DNA from: JASEJA01 sp038872535
GTDB taxonomy: Archaea > Thermoproteota > Bathyarchaeia > Bathyarchaeales > Bathycorpusculaceae
Direction: 5' to 3'
NCBI GenBank assembly: GCA_038872535.1
Contig: JAVZJY010000002.1
Coordinates: 1 to 64,000 of the forward strand
DNA length: 64,000 bases
The translations under genes and the position numbers were made by a program. The notes beneath the pieces were generated by a model. It searched no databases, had not been told where the DNA came from, and was given only the letters and a program-made list of their open reading frames with translations. Positions 27,491 to 36,243 of this stretch are shown here, piece after piece; the stretch's first letter is position 1; the number at the start of each line of letters is the position of its first letter.

Positions 27491-28891
27491 CTACTTTTCA
27501 AAAACTATGGCTGACGCAATTTCATTTGCCTTTCCTTTAACAGTTTCAAAAAGCCCTTTACTTATGAAACCACGCTCCAACGCTTTTTCAAGTTTTTCCA
27601 AATCCAAAATTTTAGCCAAACCGTTTGGCTTCATGCAAACATCAACCTCTAAATCCACATAACGTATTGCATGAGGATAAACTTCCACAGGCGTGTTCAA
27701 GTTTACATATGTTCCTTTTAGCTCGCCATCGAATGAAAAGTATTTTGTTAGAATGTGCCATTCACCAAGCCTTGTTTCGCTTAAGGCCGTGTCTCCAGCT
27801 TCTTTTTTAATGCCCAATCCATCATAGAAACCATTGCTCCGCATTGTCCGCTTATACTTCAATTCTTTATCATTAACGGCTTCTACAGTTGCCTGTCCAA
27901 GATGAAAAACAATTCCGCTGAGCTTGACGTGTTCAATGTCCACCACTGAACCTTCTTCTGGAAACTCGTAAAGAATTTGCTCTTTGAAGGATTTCTCGAC
28001 TTTTTCTCGTGCTTCACCTTCTTCTAAAAGTTTCTCAGCCATCTCCAAAGCAGACGAAACCTTGCCCCCGCAACTCTTGAAGAAATGATGCCCATCCAAA
28101 GTCGGAGCTGCAGAAGCCCTCAGCTTGTCCATGGCTTTTTTAGAGAAGTATGGAAATTCTACATCCATAAAATATAAGCCATCAACTAAAAGTGCTGGAG
28201 CCTCCGCAGAAGCCATCTTTTCTTTTAAAGCCTCGACCTTCTCGGCAAGCATTTTTATTTCATTTTCTAATGCTTCTCGCTGTTGGTTTTCTGAGGTTTC
28301 ACGCCATATAATCCCCCAACCATTAGGCGCAAGATGTTTTCCAAGAGCGTAAAGTTCTGCTCGCTTTTGTAAATCTCTAATTTTTAGGCTTACGCCGACC
28401 TTGCTGTTTTGGGCGAGGATGGCGTAGTTCCCAACAATCTTCAAATTTGTTGTTAAAAGCGGTTGCTTTGCACCGATTCTTTTCCTTTCAACCTGAACTG
28501 TCAATTGCTTTTCGTTCGCATATGCGATTTCAGATTTTGGAACCCGCCCAACTATGCCATTGCCAATATCAACGTAAACGCCATACTCATCCGAATCCAC
28601 AACTTTTCCCTTGTATATCCCGTCAACACTAACAAGCCATTTTCGAGTTATGACATCCTCAAAACTGAATTGTAAGAGGGAATGGAATTTATTTATTGCC
28701 TCAAATGTTCCCAGAACCCTAACTCCTTGCATATCATACCTATCCTTTATTTTTAGGTCTGGAGGAGCAAAATTATCTTGAAGCCCAAACCGCCTTTTTA
28801 TAGTTAAAGAAGGGTTTACTATCTCGAAGCCGTGGTCTAAAAGAAGTTTTGTCAAAGCTGTTGTGTAAATTCCCCTAACGTTCACCCTCAA
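27491..28891 (-). CDS. FAU-1-like AU-rich RNA-binding ribonuclease
   Basis: This 466-aa protein matches the archaeal FAU-1 family (RNase E/G-like and DUF402 domain). The N-terminus MRVNVRGIYTTALTKLLLDHGFEIV is typical. An S1/OB-like part follows (VSVDGIYKGKVVDSDEYGVYVDIGNGIVGRVPKSEI), then a central helical region, and the DUF402-like C-terminal region contains YVDLEVDVCMKPNGLAKILDLEKLEKALERG. FAU-1 binds AU-rich RNA and cleaves it. The family assignment is firm from length and layout; activity is from knowledge of the family. It lies next to rtcA, another RNA-end enzyme, 20 nt upstream. Confidence 0.85.
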   Translation of the reverse strand: MRVNVRGIYTTALTKLLLDHGFEIVNPSLTIKRRFGLQDNFAPPDLKIKDRYDMQGVRVLGTFEAINKFHSLLQFSFEDVITRKWLVSVDGIYKGKVVDSDEYGVYVDIGNGIVGRVPKSEIAYANEKQLTVQVERKRIGAKQPLLTTNLKIVGNYAILAQNSKVGVSLKIRDLQKRAELYALGKHLAPNGWGIIWRETSENQQREALENEIKMLAEKVEALKEKMASAEAPALLVDGLYFMDVEFPYFSKKAMDKLRASAAPTLDGHHFFKSCGGKVSSALEMAEKLLEEGEAREKVEKSFKEQILYEFPEEGSVVDIEHVKLSGIVFHLGQATVEAVNDKELKYKRTMRSNGFYDGLGIKKEAGDTALSETRLGEWHILTKYFSFDGELKGTYVNLNTPVEVYPHAIRYVDLEVDVCMKPNGLAKILDLEKLEKALERGFISKGLFETVKGKANEIASAIVFEK

Positions 28892-28911
28892 AATTTATCT
28901 CCTTCCCTTTT

Positions 28912-29949
28912 TCAGCCAACCTTCTCAATTTTGAAAAGCCTGCCCACTCTATCAATGTGGAATTTAACGTTCAAGATTTTTTCTGCAAGCCAGATGTTTG
29001 TCTCCAAATGGTTTGAAATTGCTCGTGTAAGATATACGGAACGGTCTTCAGCCAAGGCAATATATGGAATAAGCATGTCTGCTAAGTGCAAATCCACTGT
29101 TGGTTTGGCGGAAATTTCCATGTAAAGTTTTTCAGCGGCTTCTCTTCCAACAGTTTCGCTTGGCTTTCTTATTTCGCCGATAGCGTCTGCTCCTAAAATT
29201 GCGTTTGCATCTGTTTCAGCCCACAAGACGATAGAACTTCCTTTTTGCAGAGGGTTGGATTCATCGTTTATTATTTGAATTTCTGACACATAGCCTCTCT
29301 CTCTTAAATATTCATTTGCGGCTTTTGCTTGACGTTCAGCAACTTTCCTGTCCGCTAAGAAAGTGCAAACCGAAACGCCTCGTATTGTTTTTATTTTGCC
29401 AAAATCTTGCAAACCCAAAGGTTTTAGATGTTTACATGGTTCAACTGTTAGGGTTATTTCGCCCATGCCTTTGGGATAATAACCATATTTGTGAACTGTT
29501 AAATCGACATTCACTCCCATTCGTTTCAGCATTGGCAAAAGCACATAACGTATATAATTGATTGTAGGCGAGTTTGAAACGTCCGTCCCACCCTTTGAGA
29601 CACGCAAGTGCACGGTGTTTTCTGCAAAAGCGCATATTGGCATAATGGTCATTAAAAGCATTGGGATGCTTCCAGCGGTGCCAATTTCCGCTTCAACCCT
29701 TCCACCCCTAACTTTTTTGGGCTTAAACCAAAGCTCCCTAGAATTAAGTTCCGCTCCTTCCACTTCGGCGTCGCAAAGTTTGGCAGCTGTTAAAACCGCC
29801 TCTAAATGTTGGGGTCGCAAGCCTGGTTGCGGTCTTTTCTGCCTAATGTTGTAGATGTGAAGGGTTTCGCCAAGTATGGCAGCTAAAGCAACGGATAATC
29901 TGAGAATTGTGCCGCTTCCACTTTTTTGGCTTCCATCGATTTCAATCAC
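28912..29949 (-). CDS. rtcA: RNA 3'-terminal phosphate cyclase
   Basis: The 345-aa enzyme converts RNA 3'-phosphate ends to 2',3'-cyclic phosphates using ATP. The N-terminal IDGSQKSGSGTILRLSVALAAI is the family signature with the acidic first strand and glycine-rich loop. RPQPGLRPQHLEAV follows. The catalytic histidine, which is adenylated, is in TVDLHLADMLIPYIAL near the C-terminus. Length is typical. It is probably transcribed with the FAU-1-like gene. RtcB, the ligase, is not in the window. Confidence 0.95.
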   Translation of the reverse strand: MIEIDGSQKSGSGTILRLSVALAAILGETLHIYNIRQKRPQPGLRPQHLEAVLTAAKLCDAEVEGAELNSRELWFKPKKVRGGRVEAEIGTAGSIPMLLMTIMPICAFAENTVHLRVSKGGTDVSNSPTINYIRYVLLPMLKRMGVNVDLTVHKYGYYPKGMGEITLTVEPCKHLKPLGLQDFGKIKTIRGVSVCTFLADRKVAERQAKAANEYLRERGYVSEIQIINDESNPLQKGSSIVLWAETDANAILGADAIGEIRKPSETVGREAAEKLYMEISAKPTVDLHLADMLIPYIALAEDRSVYLTRAISNHLETNIWLAEKILNVKFHIDRVGRLFKIEKVG

Positions 29950-30047
29950 TCGTAAGGGTTCTCCTTTTACGATTCAGTTATCCTATTAAAGGATGAAAAA
30001 CAATTAATAAATGCGTATAGTATTAAGATTTGGAAAAGGGAAAGTGT

Positions 30048-30464
30048 ATGAGCGAAGAAAGGAGAATCCTCGAAAAGCTTGTGGAAAGAATCGACGAGCT
30101 TCTCGTTGTTTTAAATCGAGTTACAGAAGATTTAAAGGAAATTTCGATATCCCTAAAATCCATAGCCGTCTCACACCTCACCCCATCACCAACCACGCCA
30201 ACCCCAACCCCCGCACCAACGCCTATGATGCCAAAACCCCAAGAAAGATTACAAGGAATAGAAGACATCAAAATGATGTTCCCAGAAGACTTGGAGAATC
30301 TATTAAATTTTGAAGAAAAAGACGATTACATCATAATAAAACCTCGACAGTTTTTAGGTTCAGAAAATTTTGCCAAAATAGCAAGCGTAGTGCGGGGAAT
30401 AGGAGGCGACTACATAAGCGCGGGAAAAGCATCACATTTTAGAGTACCAAGAAAAAGAACATAA
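30048..30464 (+). CDS. Coiled-coil / proline-linker protein of unknown function, 138 aa
   Basis: The ATG at 30048 gives MSEERRILEKLVERIDELLVV. Residues 1-45 form an amphipathic helix likely to coil with partners. A proline/threonine-rich linker (SPTTPTPTPAPTPMMPKPQ) follows, then a compact C-terminal region (DIKMMFPEDLENLLNFEE, KPRQFLGSENFAKIASVVRGIGGDYISAGKASHFRVP). The C-terminal piece reads like a small DNA- or protein-binding domain, but I do not know the family. The linker suggests an oligomeric N-terminus tethering a separate C-terminal domain. No operon partner: the next gene is on the other strand. Confidence 0.6.
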   Translation: MSEERRILEKLVERIDELLVVLNRVTEDLKEISISLKSIAVSHLTPSPTTPTPTPAPTPMMPKPQERLQGIEDIKMMFPEDLENLLNFEEKDDYIIIKPRQFLGSENFAKIASVVRGIGGDYISAGKASHFRVPRKRT

Positions 30465-30530
30465 CAAAATTGAAAACAAACCTATCTATTTGGAATGTCA
30501 TATTATCCATTAAGATGTTTTGGAAAACGT

Positions 30531-30818
30531 TTAGAAGTGGTATCCATATTTTATTTCAAAATCCTTAAACTCGCCAGTATAATTCTCCCAACGCACATCC
30601 ACGTTTGCGACTCTTGCGCCTGGCGGTCCGCGCTTACAGAAGTTTATGAGTTCTTTAACTTTTTCTTCTTCTCCTTCGAAAATGGCTTCCACTCTGCCGT
30701 CTGGCAAGTTGCGAACCCAGCCCGTTACATTTCGTTTTTTGGCTTCGTATTGGGTTTCTGATCGGAAGAAGACGCCTTGCACCATGCCGCTTACAAGCAC
30801 ATGTGCCCTAACCTTCAT
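30531..30818 (-). CDS. acyP: Acylphosphatase
   Basis: This 95-residue enzyme hydrolyses carboxyl phosphates such as acetyl phosphate. The catalytic arginine lies in VQGVFFRSETQYEA and the catalytic asparagine in VTGWVRNLPDGRVEAIFEGEEEKV, in the standard family order. Length and the fold pattern are typical. It is a stand-alone gene. Confidence 0.95.
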   Translation of the reverse strand: MKVRAHVLVSGMVQGVFFRSETQYEAKKRNVTGWVRNLPDGRVEAIFEGEEEKVKELINFCKRGPPGARVANVDVRWENYTGEFKDFEIKYGYHF

Positions 30819-30970
30819 GGAAAGTCACTTCCAGCCGTTATATGATTGAAAATTTATTGTTTTGGAGTTTATGAGTTTTCACTTTAACCTATCTCTCTCC
30901 ACCTCAGGCGCATGTCGTTGTAACGCTTGTTTTAAAAGAGGTTTAAGCGTGCTAATTTTGGCGAGTTCAA

Positions 30971-31306
30971 ATGCTGGAAAATCACAATGGAAAGTTAATG
31001 GTTTACGCTTCAAGTTCTGCATTCCGAGAAAAGCGAATGAGGTTCATTAGGGTTGCTGCTGAAAAGATGGCGAAGGTGTTGAGGTTGAATTTTGAAGTTG
31101 TAGCTCTCAGGGAGAAATTCACGCCAATATACGTTTATTACAAAAATGGCGATGAGGAACCTGTTCCAATTTACTGTGATAAGGATGGAAAAGCAGATGA
31201 AAGAGAAGTTTACACAGCCTTAAGGAACATGATTTTTGTCTTATCCTTTCACCCGAAATACTCAGCTTTGAGGCAGATAAGGAAGGAGGTTATGCTGTTT
31301 TCCTAA
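30971..31306 (+). CDS. Hypothetical protein, 111 aa
   Basis: The ATG at 30971 gives 111 residues; an ATG at 30998 (MVYASSSAFREKRMRF) would give 102. The sequence is basic and helical at first (MRFIRVAAEKMAKVLRL), then beta-like (FTPIYVYYKNGDEEPVPIYCDKDG), with a C-terminal helix (VYTALRNMIFVLSFHPKYSALRQIRK). I recognise no domain. Its 3' end overlaps the arcadin-1-like gene on the other strand by 17 nt. Confidence 0.5.
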   Translation: MLENHNGKLMVYASSSAFREKRMRFIRVAAEKMAKVLRLNFEVVALREKFTPIYVYYKNGDEEPVPIYCDKDGKADEREVYTALRNMIFVLSFHPKYSALRQIRKEVMLFS

Positions 31307-31616
31307 ATCTTATGTTCTCCTTCTCAAGCCATATCTCATAAGTCTGGTTCACGTCAAAGTCTATGCCTAAACTCTCATATTCTTGCTCTGTCAAAAACAA
31401 TATTATTTTTGGAATTGCAAACTCTGTCCTTGCTGGAAAAATGGGCAATTGCTGCTGCACCGCTTGAAGAACATCCTGCACCATCTTAGCCTCTTCAGTC
31501 TGCGGTCTAACAACAAAGCGTGGAATCTGCCGCTCTTCAACCAGCTCTATTCTTTTTCCTAGATTGCCATCCAAATCACGAATTGATTCTATTTTATTCA
31601 CCCTAACGCGGAACAT
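31290..31616 (-). CDS. Arcadin-1-like protein
   Basis: The 108-aa product (ATG at 31616; a TTG at 31628 is in frame) has RVRVNKIESIRDLDGNLGKRIELVEER at the N-terminus and IPKIILFLTEQEYESLGIDFDVNQTYEIWL at the C-terminus. This pattern, with the LTEEEYE-type helix, is what I recall of arcadin-1, a small protein associated with the crenactin actin-like cytoskeleton in Thermoproteota. No actin-like gene is in this window. The assignment rests on remembered patterns and should be checked by a profile search. Confidence 0.5.
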   Translation of the reverse strand: MFRVRVNKIESIRDLDGNLGKRIELVEERQIPRFVVRPQTEEAKMVQDVLQAVQQQLPIFPARTEFAIPKIILFLTEQEYESLGIDFDVNQTYEIWLEKENIRFRKTA

Positions 31617-31694
31617 GCTAATCCGCAAGAAATAGCGTAATTGGGCTATTTACGCTTTCGGATAGCGCTTCTACTCCAAGTCACATTTAGGAGA

Positions 31695-32900
31695 TTATTC
31701 CATTTCAATTGTGGCTGGCGGTTTGGGAGTGACATCATAATAAACCGTTGCTACGTCAAGGCATTCTTTGAAGATGGCTTCAGCAATTTTATTCAGTGTC
31801 GTCCACGGTATTTCTGAAACCTTCGCAGTTAGGAAATCTTGAGTTTGAACAGACCGGATGCCAATAACATACGGTTTTTTCTCAGCAGAATCCTTAACGG
31901 CATAGAAAACCCGAGCAACCGCGGGGTTTTCGGTGATAATTTTTGCCTGAAGAGAAATAATCTTCGGAATAGGTTCTTGATGAACCTTCCCATTCATTGT
32001 TTGAACCCTTATCCCAACAATTTCGCCATAACGCCTCTTTCCAGCCTCAACCCCAGTGGCTTTGTCCCTGAAAATTTTCGCATCAACATTTCTCGAAGGA
32101 ACATTAAGAAGCCTCGCCACAGTTTCTTTTATGCGGTTGACTTCAGAGAGCCTTGACTCCTCTTCATTGTCGATGATTACAGCGAAGTATTGGCTTGGCT
32201 TGTGTTGTTCCAGTTCCTCTTCAACGATTTTTGTGGCTTTCTTTAAAGTTTCCAGTTTATCATGGCGGATTTCTCCAACAACACGAACAGACAAGCCGGG
32301 TCCTGGAAAGGGTTGTCTCTCAGAAATTTCAGCAGGTAAACCGAGATACCTTGCCACCATTCTTACTTGGGATTTGTATAATGTTACGAGGGGTTCGACA
32401 ACTTTAAAGCCGTAGCGTTCCATGGGGTTTATGCCCATCTGCTCCAAAACATTATGTTGGGTTTTCACGCCGCCAACTGTTTCTTCAATGTCCGCCCTTA
32501 TTGTTCCCTGAACGAGAACTTTGCAGCCTTCGTTTTTTGCTGTTTCGCTGAGAACTTGATAGAAGGTTTCACGGAAAACTTTGCGCTTTTCCTCAGCATC
32601 CCTCAAGCCTTTCATGTTTTGCAGAAAACGTTCCCGCACATCAACAACTTTTGTTGGAACATTTAAAGGATGCTTAGACAAGATTTCTGCCACTCGTTGT
32701 GGTTCGCCCTCACGCATAAAAGCGTCATCGAGTATTACGCAAACGAGGTTTTCACCTATGGCTTTATGCGTCAGCACAGCGCATGTCGAACTGTCAACAC
32801 CGCCCGAAACAGCCACTAAAGCCTTTTCGTTGCCTATACTCTTCTTAATTTTCTCAATTTGGGATTCAACAAAATTTTTCGCTTCAAACGATTCCACCAT
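31695..32900 (-). CDS. guaA: GMP synthetase, ATP-pyrophosphatase subunit
   Basis: The 401-aa protein converts XMP to GMP. The PP-loop SGGVDSSTCAVLTHKA, the VLVQGTIRADIE segment, RQPFPGPGLSVRV and the C-terminal KPPATIEME are GuaA signatures. There is no glutaminase domain, so it needs a separate amidotransferase (guaAa), which is not in the window. It is about 85 residues longer than typical archaeal GuaAb because of insertions after QYFAVI and before VIGIRSVQT. An upstream open frame to 33002 lacks the family pattern, so the ATG at 32900 (MVESFEAKNF) is chosen. Confidence 0.92.
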   Translation of the reverse strand: MVESFEAKNFVESQIEKIKKSIGNEKALVAVSGGVDSSTCAVLTHKAIGENLVCVILDDAFMREGEPQRVAEILSKHPLNVPTKVVDVRERFLQNMKGLRDAEEKRKVFRETFYQVLSETAKNEGCKVLVQGTIRADIEETVGGVKTQHNVLEQMGINPMERYGFKVVEPLVTLYKSQVRMVARYLGLPAEISERQPFPGPGLSVRVVGEIRHDKLETLKKATKIVEEELEQHKPSQYFAVIIDNEEESRLSEVNRIKETVARLLNVPSRNVDAKIFRDKATGVEAGKRRYGEIVGIRVQTMNGKVHQEPIPKIISLQAKIITENPAVARVFYAVKDSAEKKPYVIGIRSVQTQDFLTAKVSEIPWTTLNKIAEAIFKECLDVATVYYDVTPKPPATIEME

Positions 32901-33117
32901 CGCACCCCTTTTTAAGCAGGTAATTGATTTGCTGTTTCCAAATTTATGATTTACCACAAAACAATAAAAAATGCAGGCTGAAAAAGTAAATTTCCAATTC
33001 ATTATTTAAAAAATTGAACAGTTTTATAGAAAGGAAAAACCGCAAAGTAAGGTAATTATCGAGTTTAAAGTTTTTGTGCTTCATAATTCTATAATAGACA
33101 AAGTTAGGCGAGTTCAA

Positions 33118-33450
33118 ATGAAAACTGAAGATGTGAAAGCCTTGGCTGATGCCTTAAAGGAATTGAACGAAAGTTATGGGGAGCTACTTCAAACAATGAA
33201 AGAAACAACAAAAGAAGCCAAAACAACAAAAAATTTGTGGCGCAAAGGAAAAAATTCAAGACTAATAAAAATTGGTTTAGCCCTAATAGCCTTCCCAGAC
33301 CCAACAATAAGCGACATAATAGGCTCCGCTCTGGTTGCTGCAGGAATGGTTCAAGAAGGAATACGCCATCACACCATCTACGTTGAAGATGTCTACAAAA
33401 CATTCCAAAACACACTTAAAGAAGTGTGGAACACCAGAGAAAACCTTTAA
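33118..33450 (+). CDS. Hypothetical helical protein, 110 aa
   Basis: The ATG at 33118 starts MKTEDVKALADALKELNESYGELL, a helical, likely coiled N-terminus of about 45 residues. A moderately hydrophobic stretch (LIKIGLALIAFPDPTISDIIGSALVAAGMV) follows and could be a membrane or amphipathic segment. The C-terminus is helical. No family recognised. It is divergent from guaA and precedes a ribbon-helix-helix gene. Confidence 0.5.
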   Translation: MKTEDVKALADALKELNESYGELLQTMKETTKEAKTTKNLWRKGKNSRLIKIGLALIAFPDPTISDIIGSALVAAGMVQEGIRHHTIYVEDVYKTFQNTLKEVWNTRENL

Positions 33451-33521
33451 TGATTCGAGTTCGTGGTCAAATTTTATATTTGCAGCATGTTATATGCATA
33501 ATATGTTTAGGGGGAAACAAA

Positions 33522-33674
33522 GTGAAACTTGTAACAGTATTGTTACCAGAAGCTTATCTGGAAGGTTTAGACGAGCTTGTTCGGGCAAATATGTATCCAA
33601 GCAGAAGCGCGGCCATACGCTCAGCAGTTAGAGACATGTTAAAGAAAGAATTGTGGGAAAGAAGAGAAAGATAA
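33522..33674 (+). CDS. Small ribbon-helix-helix (CopG/NikR-like) protein, 50 aa
   Basis: The GTG start at 33522 has GGGGG 5-10 nt upstream. The product begins VKLVTVLLPEAYLEGLDELVRAN (a beta-strand then helix) and continues YPSRSAAIRSAVRDMLKKEL, which is the ribbon-helix-helix DNA-binding pattern. It may regulate a nearby gene, but no operator can be identified. An upstream in-frame extension is unlikely because the strand must be N-terminal. Confidence 0.7.
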   Translation: MKLVTVLLPEAYLEGLDELVRANMYPSRSAAIRSAVRDMLKKELWERRER

Positions 33675-33729
33675 CATAGACTCACATTTAAAAAGTATGA
33701 TCAAAAAGGATTAGGAGAGGATTAACCCC

Positions 33730-34662
33730 GTGAAATGGCATATCGTTCCTAAACGATGCCACTTGGCATCAACTTTTTCCATTGTAGCCTTCGATCCATC
33801 TACCAGAGACTTGGGAGTCGCCGTACAATCACGTTACTTCTCTGTTGGTTCCATTGTTCCTTGGGCAGAAGCAGACGTTGGAGCAATCGCAACCCAATCT
33901 TTTATTAACGTTTCTTATGGACCTCGTGGTTTACAGCTTCTTAAACAAGGTCTAACAGTTGAGGAAGTAATAGATAAACTCACAAAAGATGATGAAGCCA
34001 GAGAGTTTCGCCAAGTTGGAATCGTAGATGCTAAGGGTAACGCAGGCGCTTTCACAGGAAAAAACTGTCTAGAATGGGCTGGGAGCAAAATCGGCAAAAA
34101 CTATGCAGTTCAAGGAAACATTTTAACAAGCGAAGACGTAGTGGCAAGAATGGCGCAAAAATTCGAAGAAACTCGTGGAGATTTAGCTGATAAACTAATT
34201 GCTGCGCTGAAAGGCGGGGAAGAGGCTGGAGGCGACGCTAGAGGAAGACAATCTGCCGCCTTGCTTGTGGTTAGAAAGAATTGTGGACGTGCGGGCTATG
34301 GCGACCGTTACATTGATTTACGCGTCGAAGATCATCCCAACCCGATTGCAGAATTAAAACGCTTGCTTGTTTTACATCGCATTTACTCATTGATTGACGA
34401 TGGCGAAGAAAAATTGGCAAAGGGTAATTTAGAAGCCTCCCTAGCAGTTTTGATGAAAGCAGTTTCGCTAAACCCAAACGTTGACGATGTATATGTTGAT
34501 TTGGGCGTGGTCTATTTGAGACTTGGAGAAAAACAAGAAGCAATAAACGCTTTTAAAAAGGCTTTGCAATTGAATCCGAAAATGAGAAATTTGATAAGAC
34601 AACTTCCCAAGTTTGGATGGATGGAATCAAACCAAGAAATTTTTAGGGAAATCGGAATTTAA
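33730..34662 (+). CDS. DUF1028 protein with C-terminal TPR repeats
   Basis: The GTG at 33730 follows AGGAGAGG. After an N-terminal STFSIVAFDPSTRDLGVAVQSRYFSVGSIVPWAEADVGAIATQS comes the DUF1028 domain, whose fold is an Ntn-hydrolase with a probable nucleophile at the T/S after cleavage (A-S-T-F). The conserved GPRGLQLLKQG, GKNCLEWAG and GEEAGGDARGRQSAALLV segments are clear. The last 90 residues hold two or three TPR-like motifs (LEASLAVLMKAVSLNPNVDDVYVDLGVVYLRLGEKQEAINAFKKALQLNP). The TPR is probably for protein binding. The overall function is unknown. Confidence 0.8.
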   Translation: MKWHIVPKRCHLASTFSIVAFDPSTRDLGVAVQSRYFSVGSIVPWAEADVGAIATQSFINVSYGPRGLQLLKQGLTVEEVIDKLTKDDEAREFRQVGIVDAKGNAGAFTGKNCLEWAGSKIGKNYAVQGNILTSEDVVARMAQKFEETRGDLADKLIAALKGGEEAGGDARGRQSAALLVVRKNCGRAGYGDRYIDLRVEDHPNPIAELKRLLVLHRIYSLIDDGEEKLAKGNLEASLAVLMKAVSLNPNVDDVYVDLGVVYLRLGEKQEAINAFKKALQLNPKMRNLIRQLPKFGWMESNQEIFREIGI

Positions 34663-35438
34663 AATTCCAACTTAATTTTGTTTGCTAAATCTCTAATATT
34701 CTTCGCCGCTTTTGAAGGATCTTCAGCTTGTGTTATTGCCCTCCCAACCAAGAGATAACGGGCTCCAGCCTTCAAAGCAGATTTTATTTCGCCGCCTTGT
34801 GCGCCAATTCCAGGCGAGTATATGGGTATTTTTTCGCTCAGTATTTCGTGTACTTCCCGTATTTTTTCAGGGTATGTGGCTCCAACAACAACGCCGTCTG
34901 CTTCCCATTTTAAGGCTTTTCTCGCAAAAACAACATACTGCGATACTTTCTCTCCAGTTTCAACATTATAAACAGTCTGTCCATAGCCTTCACTTGCACC
35001 TTTATGGCTCATATAAACGAGAAGAATCACGCCGCGCTGTAGTCTTTTGGCAACATCGAAAATTGGCTTTAACCCTTCTTCCCATCCAATGAAAGGATTA
35101 GCTATAATAGCATCAAAACCCGCAGCATAATAATATTCGGCGATGACTTGGTTTGTTGAGCCAATGTCGTTTGCCTTACAATCCATTATTGCCATAAGCC
35201 CAAAATCATGCGCCTTTCCTACAAGCTTTTGGACGCCGTCAAAAGTGCCGAGGGGAAGAACCAGATGATGATTAATTTTTACAGCGCAAATGTATGGCGA
35301 AACCGCTTCAAGAACACCATTTGCCCTACTAAAGAGTTTTTCGCGGTTTTCGGGTTTCTCAAATGGAAAATCCAAAGCAAAAACAATATTGGATTTTTTG
35401 TTTCTTGCCGTATTTGCCATTTTTTCACGGAAAGACAT
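34659..35438 (-). CDS. pyrF: Orotidine 5'-phosphate decarboxylase
   Basis: The 259-aa enzyme catalyses the last step of UMP synthesis. The catalytic signature LMAIMDCKANDIGSTNQV (DxKxxD) and the glycine-rich phosphate loop PIYSPGIGAQGGEIKSALKAGARYLLVGRAI are present. The extended IFSRANGVLEAV region gives a length near that of the longer family members. It is convergent with DUF1028-TPR (4-nt overlap). The dihydroorotase gene at 44820 belongs to the same pathway but is not linked. Confidence 0.95.
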   Translation of the reverse strand: MSFREKMANTARNKKSNIVFALDFPFEKPENREKLFSRANGVLEAVSPYICAVKINHHLVLPLGTFDGVQKLVGKAHDFGLMAIMDCKANDIGSTNQVIAEYYYAAGFDAIIANPFIGWEEGLKPIFDVAKRLQRGVILLVYMSHKGASEGYGQTVYNVETGEKVSQYVVFARKALKWEADGVVVGATYPEKIREVHEILSEKIPIYSPGIGAQGGEIKSALKAGARYLLVGRAITQAEDPSKAAKNIRDLANKIKLEF

Positions 35439-35454
35439 ACTTTAACGCCATCCA

Positions 35455-36159
35455 TTATTTGGATGAGGAGTTAAAAATTCTTATGGTTTGAATTTCACCT
35501 CCAGAAACAGCTTTAATATATGAAAGTGTTGTTTCCACAGCTTCGCTTAGCTGGTTCTCGTTTATTCCCGGAACGCCATAGCCCACTATAACAACGTTTT
35601 TTGTTTGTTCAGTAATTTTAGTGTAATCCGCGTCTCTGTATGGATATATGCATATAACTTGTCTTTCATCTGCTAAAACAAGCATTTTATCCGTTAAGGC
35701 GATGGGTTTACTCATGCCAATTCCCGTGAATACTTCACCGTTATTTGCAAATCGCACATGGAACGGCGGATTTAGGCGGTCTCTGTCAAATCCGCTTATT
35801 GGAATTATTGTTTTCATGGAAGCCAAGTTATAAGCATCTACAACCGTTGATATTCGCGGAAGTTCATCGCCATGTAAAACTCTCCTCAGCAAGGCTTCAC
35901 CAGAAGGTCTTGTTTTCGTTGGGTCTATGCCAAGCCTCCAATAAAAATCTCTATAGGCTCGCACTGTTAGGTAATCTTTCAAGGTTTCAATGCTGTATTT
36001 GGCTCTAACTTCTTCGTAAACAGATTTTTTAAGACGATTAATCCGTTCATTTTCTTTTTCCACTCTGACATTGTAGAGTACGCCAATACAGATGGCAAGT
36101 TCTGGAAACTTTGAAGAAACTTCTGAAGCCCAATTAACAAGGATTTGCATTTTCAACAC
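35455..36159 (-). CDS. B3/B4 domain protein (PheRS-beta-like)
   Basis: The 234-aa protein resembles the B3/B4 domain of phenylalanyl-tRNA synthetase beta as a stand-alone form. It has the RAYRDFYWRLGIDPTKTRPSGEALLRR segment, the middle ISTVVDAYNLASMKTIIPISGFD and the conserved C-terminal half GYGVPGINENQLSEAVETTLSY. Stand-alone B3/B4 proteins are found in archaea and bacteria and may edit or bind tRNA or amino acids; the role is not established. It lies upstream of pyrF on the same strand with a 16-nt gap. An in-frame ATG 9 nt inside is also possible. Confidence 0.8.
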   Translation of the reverse strand: MLKMQILVNWASEVSSKFPELAICIGVLYNVRVEKENERINRLKKSVYEEVRAKYSIETLKDYLTVRAYRDFYWRLGIDPTKTRPSGEALLRRVLHGDELPRISTVVDAYNLASMKTIIPISGFDRDRLNPPFHVRFANNGEVFTGIGMSKPIALTDKMLVLADERQVICIYPYRDADYTKITEQTKNVVIVGYGVPGINENQLSEAVETTLSYIKAVSGGEIQTIRIFNSSSK

Positions 36160-36243
36160 ACTGTTCGGATTTTATACAGCGTTAGGTATTTAACAGCTAG
36201 AGCAAAATCATCTTTATAAGCTCAAGTAAAACCGCGTGAAAAA

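Noticed and set aside
30955..30975. tRNA T-loop-like GGCGAGTTCAAAT near 30961 (similar text at 33108)
   Set aside because: No complementary arm or acceptor stem follows, and both occurrences lie just before gene starts. No tRNA or rRNA gene was found in the window.
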